DNA of 45,154 nucleotides from Methanosarcina sp. KYL-1 (lineage in GTDB: Archaea > Halobacteriota > Methanosarcinia > Methanosarcinales > Methanosarcinaceae): assembly GCF_024372725.1 (NCBI RefSeq), contig NZ_VOUA01000032.1, positions 1-45,154 of the forward strand, read 5' to 3'. This document shows, in pieces, positions 1 to 8,431 of this stretch. The stretch's first letter is position 1, and each line of letters begins with the position of its first letter. The translations under genes were made by a program, and so were the position numbers. The notes under the pieces are model-generated. The model was given only the letters and a program-made list of their open reading frames with translations. It made no database searches and was not told the origin of the DNA.

Positions 1-179
1 AGGGACGAACCCAGCAGCTCGTCTATTTCGGTGGCTGCCCTTTCGAGCTGATCGATCAGCCCTTCTTCCTTTACAGGTTCCTTTATCTGAATCTTGTCCT
101 GTATCGTTCGGGCCAGTTTTGCCATTCCGTCCCGGCTTTCCGGATTCGGGCTGTTCGGTGTTCTTATTTCACTTGCCAT
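1..179 (-). CDS. Unknown protein, N-terminal part only
   Basis: The reverse strand is open from an ATG at 179 to the window edge with no stop, giving 59 codons that begin MASEIRTPNS. A G-rich stretch (GGGG) lies about 7 nt upstream of the ATG. The visible part is hydrophilic, Glu/Lys-rich and likely helical after residue 20 (a KLARTIQDKIQIKEP stretch followed by LIDQLERAATEIDELL). I do not recognise the family and the C-terminus is outside the window. The absence of stops and the codon-like composition support a real gene, but the evidence is limited to this short piece. Confidence 0.55.
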   Translation of the reverse strand, partial: MASEIRTPNSPNPESRDGMAKLARTIQDKIQIKEPVKEEGLIDQLERAATEIDELLGSS

Positions 180-336
180 GTTTTTTCCCCAATAGCACTG
201 CTTTGATTTTTTTACCTGCTAGTGGTCTGCCATTTCCCTGCAGGAATTCTCAATCGTGCATGCAGGGTCCTATCTCCGGTATCGATGAATGAAGATAGTT
301 TTATAATTTCCGGTCAATATTTATGGAGCTTTTGCC

Positions 337-521
337 GGAAGTTTTTATTTGTTTTAATGGGGCATTTTGATTGGAAGTTTTTATTTGTTTTAATGGGATA
401 TTTTGCCGGAAGTTTTTATTTTTTAAGTGGGACATTTTGATTGGAAGTTTTTATTTGTTTTAATGGGCATTTTGCTGGAAGTTTTTATCTGTTTTGGAGG
501 GGCATTTTGCTGGAAGTTTAA
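337..521. repeat. Imperfect ~35-bp tandem repeat next to a stop codon
   Basis: A unit starting GGAAGTTTTTATTTGTTTT recurs at 337, 373, 408, 443, 477 and (truncated) 512, a period of 34 to 36 bp with scattered substitutions. The last partial unit touches the stop codon (522-524) of the small reverse-strand gene to its right. The 72-residue forward ORF here is only repeat sequence and is not a gene. Confidence 0.85.
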
Positions 522-842
522 TCAGGGTATTTCAGACTTCTTCCCGGAGTGCAGAATGCCGGATGATTCTGAATATTTTCCAATACTTCTGAGGTAGGTA
601 TCCGGATTTCCCATGCTGAGGTCCGTTTCTGCGGGAAGGCCTGAGTGAGCGGGTATTGTGTAAGTTGCACATAGGGGGTTTGAGTCGAGTTCATAGGTCA
701 AAGGGCCCGTTTCAATGACCGAGTAACGGAAGAAGGGGCTCTGAGATGAGTGGCTCAGCCCTGGCTTATAGGCCATAGGGCCGCGTGCAGGACTCGAATA
801 ATTTTGCTTTTCTCCAGGTTCGGGTTTTCTCTGGTACTTCAT
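522..842 (-). CDS. Small hypothetical protein, 106 aa
   Basis: No family recognised. The main support is a good ribosome-binding site (GAGGTG, about 7 nt before the ATG) and a base composition closer to coding than to the surrounding AT-rich spacers. The protein is hydrophilic, rich in Ser, Pro, Gly and Tyr, has no membrane segment, and has a single Cys in the middle (LCATYTIP). It could be a short lineage-specific protein. The tandem repeat at 337-521 abuts its stop codon, as seen at other gene ends in this window, which indirectly supports it being a gene. Confidence 0.5.
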   Translation of the reverse strand: MKYQRKPEPGEKQNYSSPARGPMAYKPGLSHSSQSPFFRYSVIETGPLTYELDSNPLCATYTIPAHSGLPAETDLSMGNPDTYLRSIGKYSESSGILHSGKKSEIP

Positions 843-1057
843 CCAGTTTCACCTCTTTCCTAAAGTAGTTAAAAAAAGGTTCTCTGCTATTCTCCGCGAA
901 AAACTGCACATATCTTCAGCTTGAATCTTTTTAATTCGTTTTTTCGTTTTTTATCCGTTTTTTATTCGGCACTTTTTATCGTTTTTAAGTTCGCCTCTGC
1001 GCTTTTGAAGCACAAGGGCCGAAAACAACGAGAACCCTGTAATTTCGATGGGAAAGG

Positions 1058-1082
1058 AAGGATGGGTTTTTTACCCATCCTT
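1058..1082 (-). terminator. Hairpin 3' of the Mts-like gene
   Basis: A perfect 10-bp inverted repeat (AAGGATGGGT / ACCCATCCTT) with a 5-nt loop lies 52 bases past the stop of the methyltransferase. The reverse-strand flank is pyrimidine-rich. On the forward strand the stem is followed by a T run, so it could act in both directions. Confidence 0.55.
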
Positions 1083-1133
1083 TTTTCAGCAAGCTGAAAC
1101 TTGCCCGTTTTTCTTAAAGTAATTTCCGTGGGA

Positions 1134-3029
1134 TTATCCCATGATCTTCTTGTAGAGTTCCGGACCCTTCTCTGCCACGGTGTATGTCTGGGCAGTGATG
1201 GAGTCACAGGGTGCTCCTGGCGGCACTTCACAGCCGGTTGCAATCATGTACTTGGACTGCATGCCGTTCTCCTTGAGGGTGTTCAGGACGCTCTCCTGGA
1301 GGGCCATGGTGTTTGCCTTCATTGCTTCGAGGCCTTCTGGGCTGTTGTCCAGGAAGACGATCGGGCTGACTTCTCCACCGAACATGGTTTCCTTACCGTG
1401 GGTGCTGATCAGGTACTTGTGGTCCTTGGAACCCTTGTTGACTTCATCAGGGTAGAAGGTGTAGCTGTAGTACTTGGTGTCCCACTTGTGGATGAGGTCC
1501 CAGTGCGGGGCGTCGGAACAGTTGTGGATGACAGTCGGCTTGTTGTACTTCTTGTACATCGGGGCGATCCTGTTCTGCATGATCTGACCTTCGGACTTCA
1601 TGTATTCGTCAGCGCTGAGGATGACGTTGTTGGTCCAGAGGGTAACCATACAGAGGTTGTCCGGCTGAGCTTCTTCGAACATGCCCTTCATGATTTCTTC
1701 TACGTAGGTTGCGGTCTTGTCAAGGGCCTTGAGGACAACGTCGGGGTTGGTCCTGAGGTCGGAAAGGACACGTGTTGCTCCCATGATCTGGGTCAGGGCG
1801 ACCATCGGGCCTTCGATCAGGGCGGTCATGGGTGCGCCGAGGGCGTGTGCTTTCTCGGTTGCGATCTTGTTGCCCTGGATAAGGTTGTGGGCACGGGTGC
1901 CTTCCTTGATTTCGGGGACTTCGAGCTTCTCGTAGTCTTCGAGGTGGCCGACTGCTGCAGGGGTGTCCTCTTCAGGGTACCTGATGTTTGCGCCGAAGTC
2001 TGCTGCGTCGACACAGAGGTCAGTCAGGCCTACGAAGGTGTCCATGTTGAAGTACTTGATACCTGCTTCGACACAGGCTGCGTACTTTTCTGCCTTGGTG
2101 GAGTAGTCTGCGTAGGAGCAGGGTACGAATTTCCTGGAAACGCCACAGGCGAGGGGTGCGACCGGGAGCCTGTCGACTTTCTTGTCCTGGAAGGCTGAGG
2201 TGAATCTTTCTGCCTTGGTCATTACCTCGTTGAACTTGGGCACGACAGAGTCGAATTCTGCAAGGACTTTCTCTGCAGTTACAAGGCCGATGTCGACCTT
2301 TTCCCTGTTTCCTTTCTGGGCGAGGGACTCCTTGTATTTCATCTTGCTTGCTGCGAGTGCGGAGTCGCTCCAGAGGTCGGCCGGGAGTTCGCTGACAAGG
2401 GAGGTAAGGGTCTCAACTGCTGCGCTTGCGTCAAGAGCTGTGCCGTCTGCTCCGATCGACTCTGCGAAGGTGCTGGAGACGGGTGCGCCGCCGACCAATA
2501 CGATCATGGAGTCCCTGATACCTTCTTCCTGGAGCTGTTCGATAACGGTTTCCATTCCACCCATGGTGGTGGTCATAAGGGTGCTCATGGAGATTGCAGT
2601 TGCCTTCTTTTCCTTTGCGGCTTCTGCGAACTTCTCAAGGGGCACATCACAGCCGAGGTCAATCATGTTGAAGCCGGCTGCGGTCATCATGGTCTTGACG
2701 AGGTTCTTCCCGATGTCGTGCACGTCACCTTCGACAGTACCGATGATAACATTCTTGGGAGCTGCGGTCCCGTCTACTTTGATGTAAGGGGTGAGGATGT
2801 CCATCCCGGCATACATTGCGTCTGCTGCGAGCAGAAGGCTCGGGACGAAGGCTTCTCCCTTCTCATACATGTCACTGATGATTTTCATGCCTTTTGCAAG
2901 GCCGTCAACGATTGCTTCGTATGCATCGAGTCCCTCATCAAGGGCTTTCTGTGCGAATTCTTCTGCAAGGTCGTCGTCGCCTTCAACTACAGCATCAGAT
3001 AAAGCGTTCAGAATTTCTTCTTTTGCCAT
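1134..3029 (-). CDS. Fused corrinoid protein / methylcobamide:CoM methyltransferase, MtsD/MtsF/MtsH type
   Basis: The 631-residue protein joins two modules. Residues 1-210 form a cobalamin-binding domain: helical cap, then the D-x-H-x-x-G motif (DVHDIG, His104 as lower cobalt ligand), followed by SMSTLMTTTM and VGGAPVS typical of the B12 fold. Residues ~260-631 are a uroporphyrinogen-decarboxylase-like methyltransferase (MtaA/MtbA/CmuA family) with zinc ligands His502, Cys504 and Cys600 in HNC and ATGC. In Methanosarcina acetivorans, proteins of this architecture (MtsD, MtsF, MtsH) use methylated sulfides such as dimethylsulfide and make methyl-CoM; which paralogue this is cannot be told. The ATG at 3029 is chosen because GGAG lies 7-8 nt upstream; a longer reading from 3062 would lack this. 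A long leader and a divergent Msr-like regulator gene fit the Mts pattern. Confidence 0.88.
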   Translation of the reverse strand: MAKEEILNALSDAVVEGDDDLAEEFAQKALDEGLDAYEAIVDGLAKGMKIISDMYEKGEAFVPSLLLAADAMYAGMDILTPYIKVDGTAAPKNVIIGTVEGDVHDIGKNLVKTMMTAAGFNMIDLGCDVPLEKFAEAAKEKKATAISMSTLMTTTMGGMETVIEQLQEEGIRDSMIVLVGGAPVSSTFAESIGADGTALDASAAVETLTSLVSELPADLWSDSALAASKMKYKESLAQKGNREKVDIGLVTAEKVLAEFDSVVPKFNEVMTKAERFTSAFQDKKVDRLPVAPLACGVSRKFVPCSYADYSTKAEKYAACVEAGIKYFNMDTFVGLTDLCVDAADFGANIRYPEEDTPAAVGHLEDYEKLEVPEIKEGTRAHNLIQGNKIATEKAHALGAPMTALIEGPMVALTQIMGATRVLSDLRTNPDVVLKALDKTATYVEEIMKGMFEEAQPDNLCMVTLWTNNVILSADEYMKSEGQIMQNRIAPMYKKYNKPTVIHNCSDAPHWDLIHKWDTKYYSYTFYPDEVNKGSKDHKYLISTHGKETMFGGEVSPIVFLDNSPEGLEAMKANTMALQESVLNTLKENGMQSKYMIATGCEVPPGAPCDSITAQTYTVAEKGPELYKKIMG

Positions 3030-3307
3030 TGAAAATCTCCTTTTTTTTAGTGAAGGATCCAAACAGCCAGTTGTCTGTCTGTTTTTCCGGATCTCTATCC
3101 TGGTTTTTTACTGCATTTAGATCCTTAAACGGGTTCCACAGCCCGTTAATTCCCTAAATCCACGAATATACTCCTTAATCCACACAATAACCACAACCTG
3201 AATATTCCGTTCTTCCGGATCCTGTCCTGCAGGGTCCCGGAGTTCTCCTGGCCTGTGGCCCGGAGGTCAAATCTCCTTTCAGGCTATGATTACTAAAAAG
3301 ACAAATG

Positions 3308-3326
3308 ACTCAGAAATATATAGCTT
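3308..3326 (-). promoter_or_regulatory. Probable TATA box of the Mts-like gene
   Basis: Read on the reverse strand the site is GCTATATATTTCTGAG, a good archaeal TATA element. It would give a leader of about 260 nt before the ATG at 3029. Long leaders are known for methyltransferase genes in Methanosarcina; the start site itself is inferred. Confidence 0.5.
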
Positions 3327-3541
3327 AACCGACGTTGCTTTTCATTTCTCTGTCAATATTTGCTCTTGTTATAAAATATGGCTTTCCTCAGTTTTTGTGC
3401 GGACCGGGTTTTTGCCAGAGCACCGGTTTCAATGCCCTGGGGGATTTTTTGTTTCTTGCCTTTTTTGTGCTAAAAGCGTTTTTTGGCCATGGGTCGGTTT
3501 ACAGTGGGTGACCTCAAAAACTGCCATCTTCACGGAATCAA

Positions 3542-3617
3542 AGGGTATTGAAAAAAGCGGGGCATTGAAAAATAGGGGGCATTGAAAATTTGAGGGTATT
3601 GTTAGGGGGCTAACAAT
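3542..3617. promoter_or_regulatory. Candidate operator array: four GGG-YATTGAAAA repeats and a perfect inverted repeat
   Basis: The block GGGYATTGAAAA occurs at 3543, about 3559 and about 3576, with a weaker GGGTATTGTT at 3593, a spacing of 16 to 17 bp. It ends in a perfect inverted repeat ATTGTTAG-GGGG-CTAACAAT (3598-3617). It lies about 220 bp upstream of the proposed Mts TATA box, in the divergent region shared with the regulator gene. A transcription-factor binding site is plausible but inferred. Confidence 0.4.
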
Positions 3618-3810
3618 GCGCAGGGTCTCAAAAACCCCTTTAAGCCGTTGAATCCTTGTTTTCCGGACTGATGGCGGTTATTCGATCCGGTGCAAAAATA
3701 AGGTGGAACCATATTCTTGGGGTGCCTGAGATAGTAAAGGCCTCTTCAAAACAACAGGATATCTTTTATTTCTGTTTTATAGCTTGCGATTTTCTATCTA
3801 ATTATTATAA

Positions 3811-3962
3811 TTTAAATATAATCATGTAGTTTTTGACATGCTTCCATGACATTCATTGTTATGTTTTAAATATAATGTCCGCAGTTTTTGGTAAGTTGTT
3901 CATGGTGAGCTTTCCAGATCTGCTGCTATGGTAACAGTCAAGTATCAAGATTTAAATATAAT
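3811..3962 (+). promoter_or_regulatory. Three identical TTTAAATATAAT boxes upstream of the Msr-like regulator
   Basis: The 12-mer TTTAAATATAAT is present at 3811, 3865 and 3951. Each could be a TATA element, and the last one, 260 bp before the regulator start, is followed by a second TATA-like stretch (TAATATAATTAG at 3968). The first two are followed by similar GTAG/GCAG-TTTTTG sequence, so a larger unit has been repeated. The gene-free region 3330-4225 holds nothing else I can assign. Confidence 0.4.
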
Positions 3963-4225
3963 CTCTGTAATATAATTAGCTGGGCATTGATAGGAAGTTG
4001 TTTCCCATTTTTTAAAAAAAGCGTTGAATTCGGAGATCTGCTGTCGATATGACCACGCTATCTACGAAAATCGATAAAAAAGGGCGAAAGCAGCAAAATT
4101 ATGAGTGAATCAGAGGCCATCTCTTACATGGAGCTGGAGCTTTACAATCCTGCCTTTGTGGTGGGGTTAAGGGTAAATCCCGAAAACATCTGATAATATA
4201 GGTTCATGGTTGGAAGTTGATAAAC

Positions 4226-4999
4226 ATGAGTTCCCTTATAGACTTGATTTTCTTTTCTGAAAAGAGAAAAAATATCCTTGTCCAGTTAGCCAGCGGGCCA
4301 AAGGATATTGATGAGATCAAGGACACCCTTAACGTGAAGGCATGTGCGGTAATGCCGCAGATCAAAAAGTTGAAGGATATGGATATCATCCTCCAGAAGG
4401 GAAACGTCTACGAGCTCTCGGACCTCGGTGATGTGATCGTTGAAAAGATGCTCCCGCTCACATCTCTTCTGGACGTCTTTGACGGAAACAAGGATTACTG
4501 GTCAAAACATGACAGGTCTCCTATTCCCAGGCATCTGATAAAGAAGATGGACATGCTGGGGAAGTGTACCCTGGAAGAACCTGACCTGGACCACCTTTTC
4601 GAGTTTCCAAGGTATCTGCGGGACAAGCTGTTCAGTTCAAGGACTCTCAAGTCCTTTTATTCATACTTCTGCCCGGACTGTCCTTCAATTCAGGCCACCT
4701 GTGCAAAAAACGGAGCTGAAGTGCACCTCATCCTTGACGAAAAGGTTTACAACAGGCTGAAGGACGACTTTGAGAGCGAATACAATGTACTGCTTGAGAA
4801 CAAGGTGTCCCTCTATATCTATTCAGGTAACATAAGGCCCTCGTCCTTTATGGTAGCTGATGATTTCATGATGCTGAAGCTCTTCGGAAAAGACGGGGAA
4901 TTCGATCACAGGAAAATTATGAGTTTCAATCAGAGTGCCCTGGAATGGGGAAACGAACTTGCCCAATATTATATTGACAGATCAGAAAAAATCAATTAA
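4226..4999 (+). CDS. Msr/FilR1-type winged-helix transcriptional regulator
   Basis: A 257-residue protein with an N-terminal ArsR-like winged helix (residues ~1-85; SEKRKNILVQLASGPKDIDEI then the recognition region VMPQIKKLKDMDII) and a C-terminal sensing domain of the methanogenesis regulator FilR1/DUF1724 kind (FYSYFCPDCP, LDEKVYNRL, FDHRKIMSFNQSALEWG). In M. acetivorans, Msr proteins of this type sit beside mtsD/F/H and control them. Its divergent position to the Mts-like gene suggests the same role here. The ATG at 4226 is preferred over the in-frame TTG at 4217; both share the weak GGAAG upstream. A paralogue lies at 16617-17402. Confidence 0.82.
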   Translation: MSSLIDLIFFSEKRKNILVQLASGPKDIDEIKDTLNVKACAVMPQIKKLKDMDIILQKGNVYELSDLGDVIVEKMLPLTSLLDVFDGNKDYWSKHDRSPIPRHLIKKMDMLGKCTLEEPDLDHLFEFPRYLRDKLFSSRTLKSFYSYFCPDCPSIQATCAKNGAEVHLILDEKVYNRLKDDFESEYNVLLENKVSLYIYSGNIRPSSFMVADDFMMLKLFGKDGEFDHRKIMSFNQSALEWGNELAQYYIDRSEKIN

Positions 5000-5015
5000 A
5001 CCCGGAATTTATAAG

Positions 5016-5092
5016 GGCTAATTACAAGGACCAATTACAAGGACCAATTACAAGGACCAATTACAAGGACCAATTACAAGGACCAATTACAA
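5016..5092. repeat. 13-bp tandem repeat between convergent genes
   Basis: GGACCAATTACAA is repeated five times exactly (5028-5092), preceded by one degenerate unit. It lies just 3' of the regulator gene and also on the 3' side of the convergent GTPase gene. Confidence 0.95.
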
Positions 5093-5224
5093 ATGGTAGG
5101 GAATTATTGGCCCGCTTCCTTCCATGTGTCCTTGAGTAAAACCAGATTCCGGGTGAAGGTGGTGGATGTGAGGATGTGGTGAGTGGGGAAAGGTAGTTAG
5201 TGGGTCCCCATCTCAATCCTCTTC

Positions 5225-6376
5225 TTATTTTCCAGAATTCTCTTTCCTTATTCCGGATATGTTTACTAGCTTTTGTTCATGCCCGTGTTCATGTTCATGC
5301 CCATGGCCTTTCTCTATCTTATGGATGCCTATCTTCCTTTCTCCGAAGATTTCCCGGACCGAACTGTTTACGGCATTCAGAAGAGCTTCTTTTTCAACGT
5401 TTGAAACCGCAGAGAGGACCTTGAGTGCAGGAGATGCCCCTTCCTTTGATTTGATCACATCTTCCTGTGGTTCTTCGTAATAGATTGTAACGCTCTGTTT
5501 CACGGTTTCGGACCCGTTATCCAGGAAGAGCTTAATGTGCCCGATGAACTCGGGATTGAGCCCCAGGGCCTTTTTCTTGATCGAGTTCATGAGTTCGGTC
5601 GTGATTTCCCGGGCTTCCTCTTTGCTCAGGCCCTTTTTCTCCACCGCAAACTCCGCAGCGTAAGTGCCGACTCCGGAAGCTTCAATGGAATTTTCGGTTT
5701 CTTTAGGGGCTGCCGGGGCTCCGGATATGGTTTCGGAAGGAGCTTTTTCCTCTTTTGCAGGCTTTTCCGCTTCCAGGTCCGGGACGAGTATATGCATAAG
5801 GCTCTCGAACTTTTCGTCCATGGCTTTTCCTGAGAGCCGGACCACCCGGGCTTTCGGGTTCAACTGCTGGACCGAAGCTTCCAGGATAGGGAGCTGTATG
5901 GGTTCGATCAGGTCCACCTTGTTTATCCCGAGGATTTCCGCATCGATGATCTGGCGCATGGAGAATTCTTTTACTTCTTTCATCAGGTGCTTAAAGCGGC
6001 TCCCGTCTATCAGGGTCACGAGGGGGGAGATTTCTACCTCTTCTCCGAGGTTCATGAGTTCGACCTCCTCCTTGATCACGTGGGGGAAAGCAATTCCCGT
6101 GGGCTCGATCATTAGGATGTCGGGTTTGTATTCTTTTGCAAGGAGGGTTACGGTCGTCCTGAGCCCCACTTTAAGGGAACAGCAGATGCACCCGCTTGTT
6201 ATTTCCTTGGTATCGAACCCGTACCTGTTGATGACGTCCCCGTCAATGCCTACTTCCCCTATCTCGTTTACAATGATGGCGATCTTTTTCCCTCGCTCTG
6301 CAAGGTATTTTCCCATATTGATAATGGTGGTAGTCTTCCCGCTCCCGAGAAAACCCCCCACCACAATGACCTGCAC
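5225..6376 (-). CDS. COG0523/CobW-type G3E GTPase, probable metal chaperone
   Basis: A 383-residue GTPase. Walker A is GGFLGSGKTTT at residues 7-17; the family's metal-binding C-x-C-C motif is GCICCS (Cys63, Cys65, Cys66); a NKVD guanine-specificity motif follows. A low-complexity linker (Ala, Pro, Glu, Lys) precedes a CobW C-terminal domain, and the protein ends in a His-rich tail (GHGHEHEHGHEQ). Start is GTG at 6376 with GGGAGGAAAG just upstream. Family members deliver Zn, Co or other metals. It lies 110 bp downstream of ramA in the same direction, with mtbA beyond, so a job in loading zinc into the methyltransferase or handling cobalt/corrinoid is a reasonable inference; the metal is not known. 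Confidence 0.85.
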   Translation of the reverse strand: MQVIVVGGFLGSGKTTTIINMGKYLAERGKKIAIIVNEIGEVGIDGDVINRYGFDTKEITSGCICCSLKVGLRTTVTLLAKEYKPDILMIEPTGIAFPHVIKEEVELMNLGEEVEISPLVTLIDGSRFKHLMKEVKEFSMRQIIDAEILGINKVDLIEPIQLPILEASVQQLNPKARVVRLSGKAMDEKFESLMHILVPDLEAEKPAKEEKAPSETISGAPAAPKETENSIEASGVGTYAAEFAVEKKGLSKEEAREITTELMNSIKKKALGLNPEFIGHIKLFLDNGSETVKQSVTIYYEEPQEDVIKSKEGASPALKVLSAVSNVEKEALLNAVNSSVREIFGERKIGIHKIEKGHGHEHEHGHEQKLVNISGIRKENSGK

Positions 6377-6485
6377 GGTTCTTTCCTCCCTTTGCTGCCG
6401 TTTTTATTTATCGCTTTCTTATATGTCCGCTTCTCGTATGTCCACTATTCTGCCTTCAGTTCCAATAAGCTTTTCCGGCTTCTTT

Positions 6486-8105
6486 TCAGTTCTCTGCAAC
6501 GGTCAGGTTTTCCCACTTAAACCTGTCTTCCGGGCAGGCGTGGAGGCAGCGCTGGCAATTGGCCCCGTCGCAGAGGTCTGTCCTTATCCTTACGGTGCCG
6601 GAATCGTCCATCCTGAGGGCTCCGGTCGGGCAGACTTTTGCGCAGCTGTGGCAGTTTTTACAGTCCTCGATGACCATTGTGAGGTAAGTGCCGACTTTTT
6701 CGAGCACGTGCAGCCCCTCTTCTCCCAGTACCGGGATGTCCCTTTCGACCTGGCGGTCGATTTTCAGGATTGAAGAGGGTTCGTCGAGCATCGGGAGGTT
6801 TTTCTTTTTCAGGAATTTTTTGAGCATTTTGAACATCATGCCCTCGTTCCAGAAGGCAAGTTCAAGCATGTAGGCTTCCTTGAAGGCTTCCGAGGTTGCA
6901 AACATTACGTGCGTTCCCACAATATCTTTTGCAATCTTCTGAAGTTCCCAGAGCCTGTCTTCCGAAAGCAGGATTTCCCGGGCCACGGTAAGGGAGGTGT
7001 TTCCTATCTGGGATACATAGCCTGCGTTGTAGGGGATCATGCCTACCTGGTGGGCCTTTGCCGCATCCATATAGGTGCCGGCAGCACCAGACATGTGTGC
7101 TACCCTGAGGTCTTCCATCTCGATTCCGGCCGCTGCGCAGAGGGTTATGTGCCCTGCCCGGATCGCCCCTATAGCCCTTCCGGCTTCGATTAAGTCTTTG
7201 TCCGTGAACTTGATCCCGTCCTGAAGGTGGATGGTGCTGTCAGGGGTCTGGATCTTCGGGAGCACGATCAGTTTGTTCCTGATCCCGGCTTCGATGAGGG
7301 CGATGACGCCGGTCCCGGTGATGCCTTTTGCGGTGATTTCCCCTTTTTCAACAACATCTCCGGTCTTCGGGTTCACAAGGTCTCCCCTTGTGCTTTTCAT
7401 GTCCCTGTCCAGCACATAGCAGCGCAGGTTCTCTCCGTCAAACTCCACATCGCAGATGGTGTGCGGGGAAGCAATTGCCCCGTATTCGATTTCCTGGCCT
7501 TCCAGGGCGGGGCCTGCAGCAGCCGACCCGGTGTAAATCACGCCGTTTGCTTTCAGGGCCATTTCAGCGTTTGTCCCGTAGTCAGTTGCGATTGCGATCT
7601 CGTCACTGTTGAGCATCCCGGCTTTCTCGATAAGGGCCAGGGCATCGGCTCCAACTTCGTGTTTGATGGCAGGGGGCACGTACAGCTTGCAGTTTTTTAA
7701 TTCTTCAAAACCTGCAATCTCGGCCAGGGGGATGACCCGGGCGTCCCTGTTCTGCTCTTCTATGTGGTATTTCTGTTTCTTGCGCTCTCCGGCATAGGCC
7801 AGGTCTTCGATAGGGATTCCCTGGAAGATGGAAAGCTGGATCGGGTTTCCGCAGATTGAGAACTTTTCCAGTTCTTCAGGCTTTACTCCCAGTTCCTCCA
7901 TGATGTGCTTGACAGCAGTTGCCGAGAGCCCGTGGGCCTTGTCAAGTCCGTAATGGATTGCAAAGTCCAGGTGGTCCATCACGTTTGCCCCGGGAAGGGG
8001 GTTCCTCAGGGTTATGACGGTTTTCAGGATCTTTTCGTTTTCCAGGTCAATTTTCTGTGCCCGAAAACCACTGGTTCCCAGGTCAATTGCAACGCCTGTT
8101 CTCAT
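6486..8105 (-). CDS. ramA: RamA, ATP-dependent corrinoid protein reductive activase
   Basis: A 539-residue protein. The N-terminal part is an ASKHA-type ATPase-like activation domain (starts MRTGVAIDLGTSGFRAQKID; TDYGTNAEMAL and AAGPALEG near residues 190-220; MSGAAGTYMD near 345). The last ~65 residues carry two [4Fe-4S] ferredoxin motifs (CKNCHSCAKVCP and CQRCLHACP). In Methanosarcina barkeri RamA reduces inactive Co(II) methylamine corrinoid proteins to Co(I) using ATP; this length and domain order fit. Strong ribosome-binding site GGAGGT about 7 nt before the ATG. It follows the MtbA gene and precedes the GTPase gene. The substrate corrinoid proteins could include the fused Mts-like protein nearby; that is inference. 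Confidence 0.9.
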   Translation of the reverse strand: MRTGVAIDLGTSGFRAQKIDLENEKILKTVITLRNPLPGANVMDHLDFAIHYGLDKAHGLSATAVKHIMEELGVKPEELEKFSICGNPIQLSIFQGIPIEDLAYAGERKKQKYHIEEQNRDARVIPLAEIAGFEELKNCKLYVPPAIKHEVGADALALIEKAGMLNSDEIAIATDYGTNAEMALKANGVIYTGSAAAGPALEGQEIEYGAIASPHTICDVEFDGENLRCYVLDRDMKSTRGDLVNPKTGDVVEKGEITAKGITGTGVIALIEAGIRNKLIVLPKIQTPDSTIHLQDGIKFTDKDLIEAGRAIGAIRAGHITLCAAAGIEMEDLRVAHMSGAAGTYMDAAKAHQVGMIPYNAGYVSQIGNTSLTVAREILLSEDRLWELQKIAKDIVGTHVMFATSEAFKEAYMLELAFWNEGMMFKMLKKFLKKKNLPMLDEPSSILKIDRQVERDIPVLGEEGLHVLEKVGTYLTMVIEDCKNCHSCAKVCPTGALRMDDSGTVRIRTDLCDGANCQRCLHACPEDRFKWENLTVAEN

Positions 8106-8186
8106 ATTTTTACCTCCTTCAAAAAAGCCTGCTCATGCATCCAATTGATCGCTCATTCAAAGGATGCGTCTCAGGTACTCGCTCAT

Positions 8187-8212
8187 TTTTAAATAATTTT
8201 AAATAAGTTTCT
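8187..8212 (-). promoter_or_regulatory. Probable ramA promoter
   Basis: Reverse-strand sequence around ACTTATTTAAAATTATTT is TATA-like and lies 80 to 105 bp before the ramA start, suggesting that ramA can be transcribed separately from mtbA. Confidence 0.4.
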
Positions 8213-8350
8213 TTGTAAATAAAACGCCCCATGTGAGTTATGCAGTGAATTATTTATTTGCCTGGACCGGCTGCCTGAAAGGGCCGCAACCTCGTATGTC
8301 TGCACCCGGGGCGTCCCATCTCCGGCAAAACTGGAAAAAAATGAAAAGCG

Positions 8351-8399
8351 GGGCAGGAAATTCCCGGGGACTGGTGCAGTGTTGCCCCGAAACCTGCCC
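8351..8399 (-). terminator. Two-part stem-loop after mtbA
   Basis: An outer stem GGGCAGG/CCTGCCC and inner stem CGGGG/CCCCG enclose a 15-nt loop. Reading with mtbA, a T-rich run lies between the mtbA stop and this hairpin and another follows it. It may end or attenuate transcription between mtbA and ramA. The two forward ORFs overlapping it look spurious. Confidence 0.45.
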
Positions 8400-8431
8400 A
8401 CTAAAAAATAAAAGAAAATGGTTGTGCCGTT

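Noticed and set aside
1101-2198. 365-codon forward ORF
   Set aside because: It is antisense to the Mts-like gene, whose motifs are clear; the reading is a codon-bias shadow.
5664-6773. 369-codon forward ORF
   Set aside because: Runs antisense across the GTPase and ramA genes; low-complexity Ser/Pro-rich translation with no motif.
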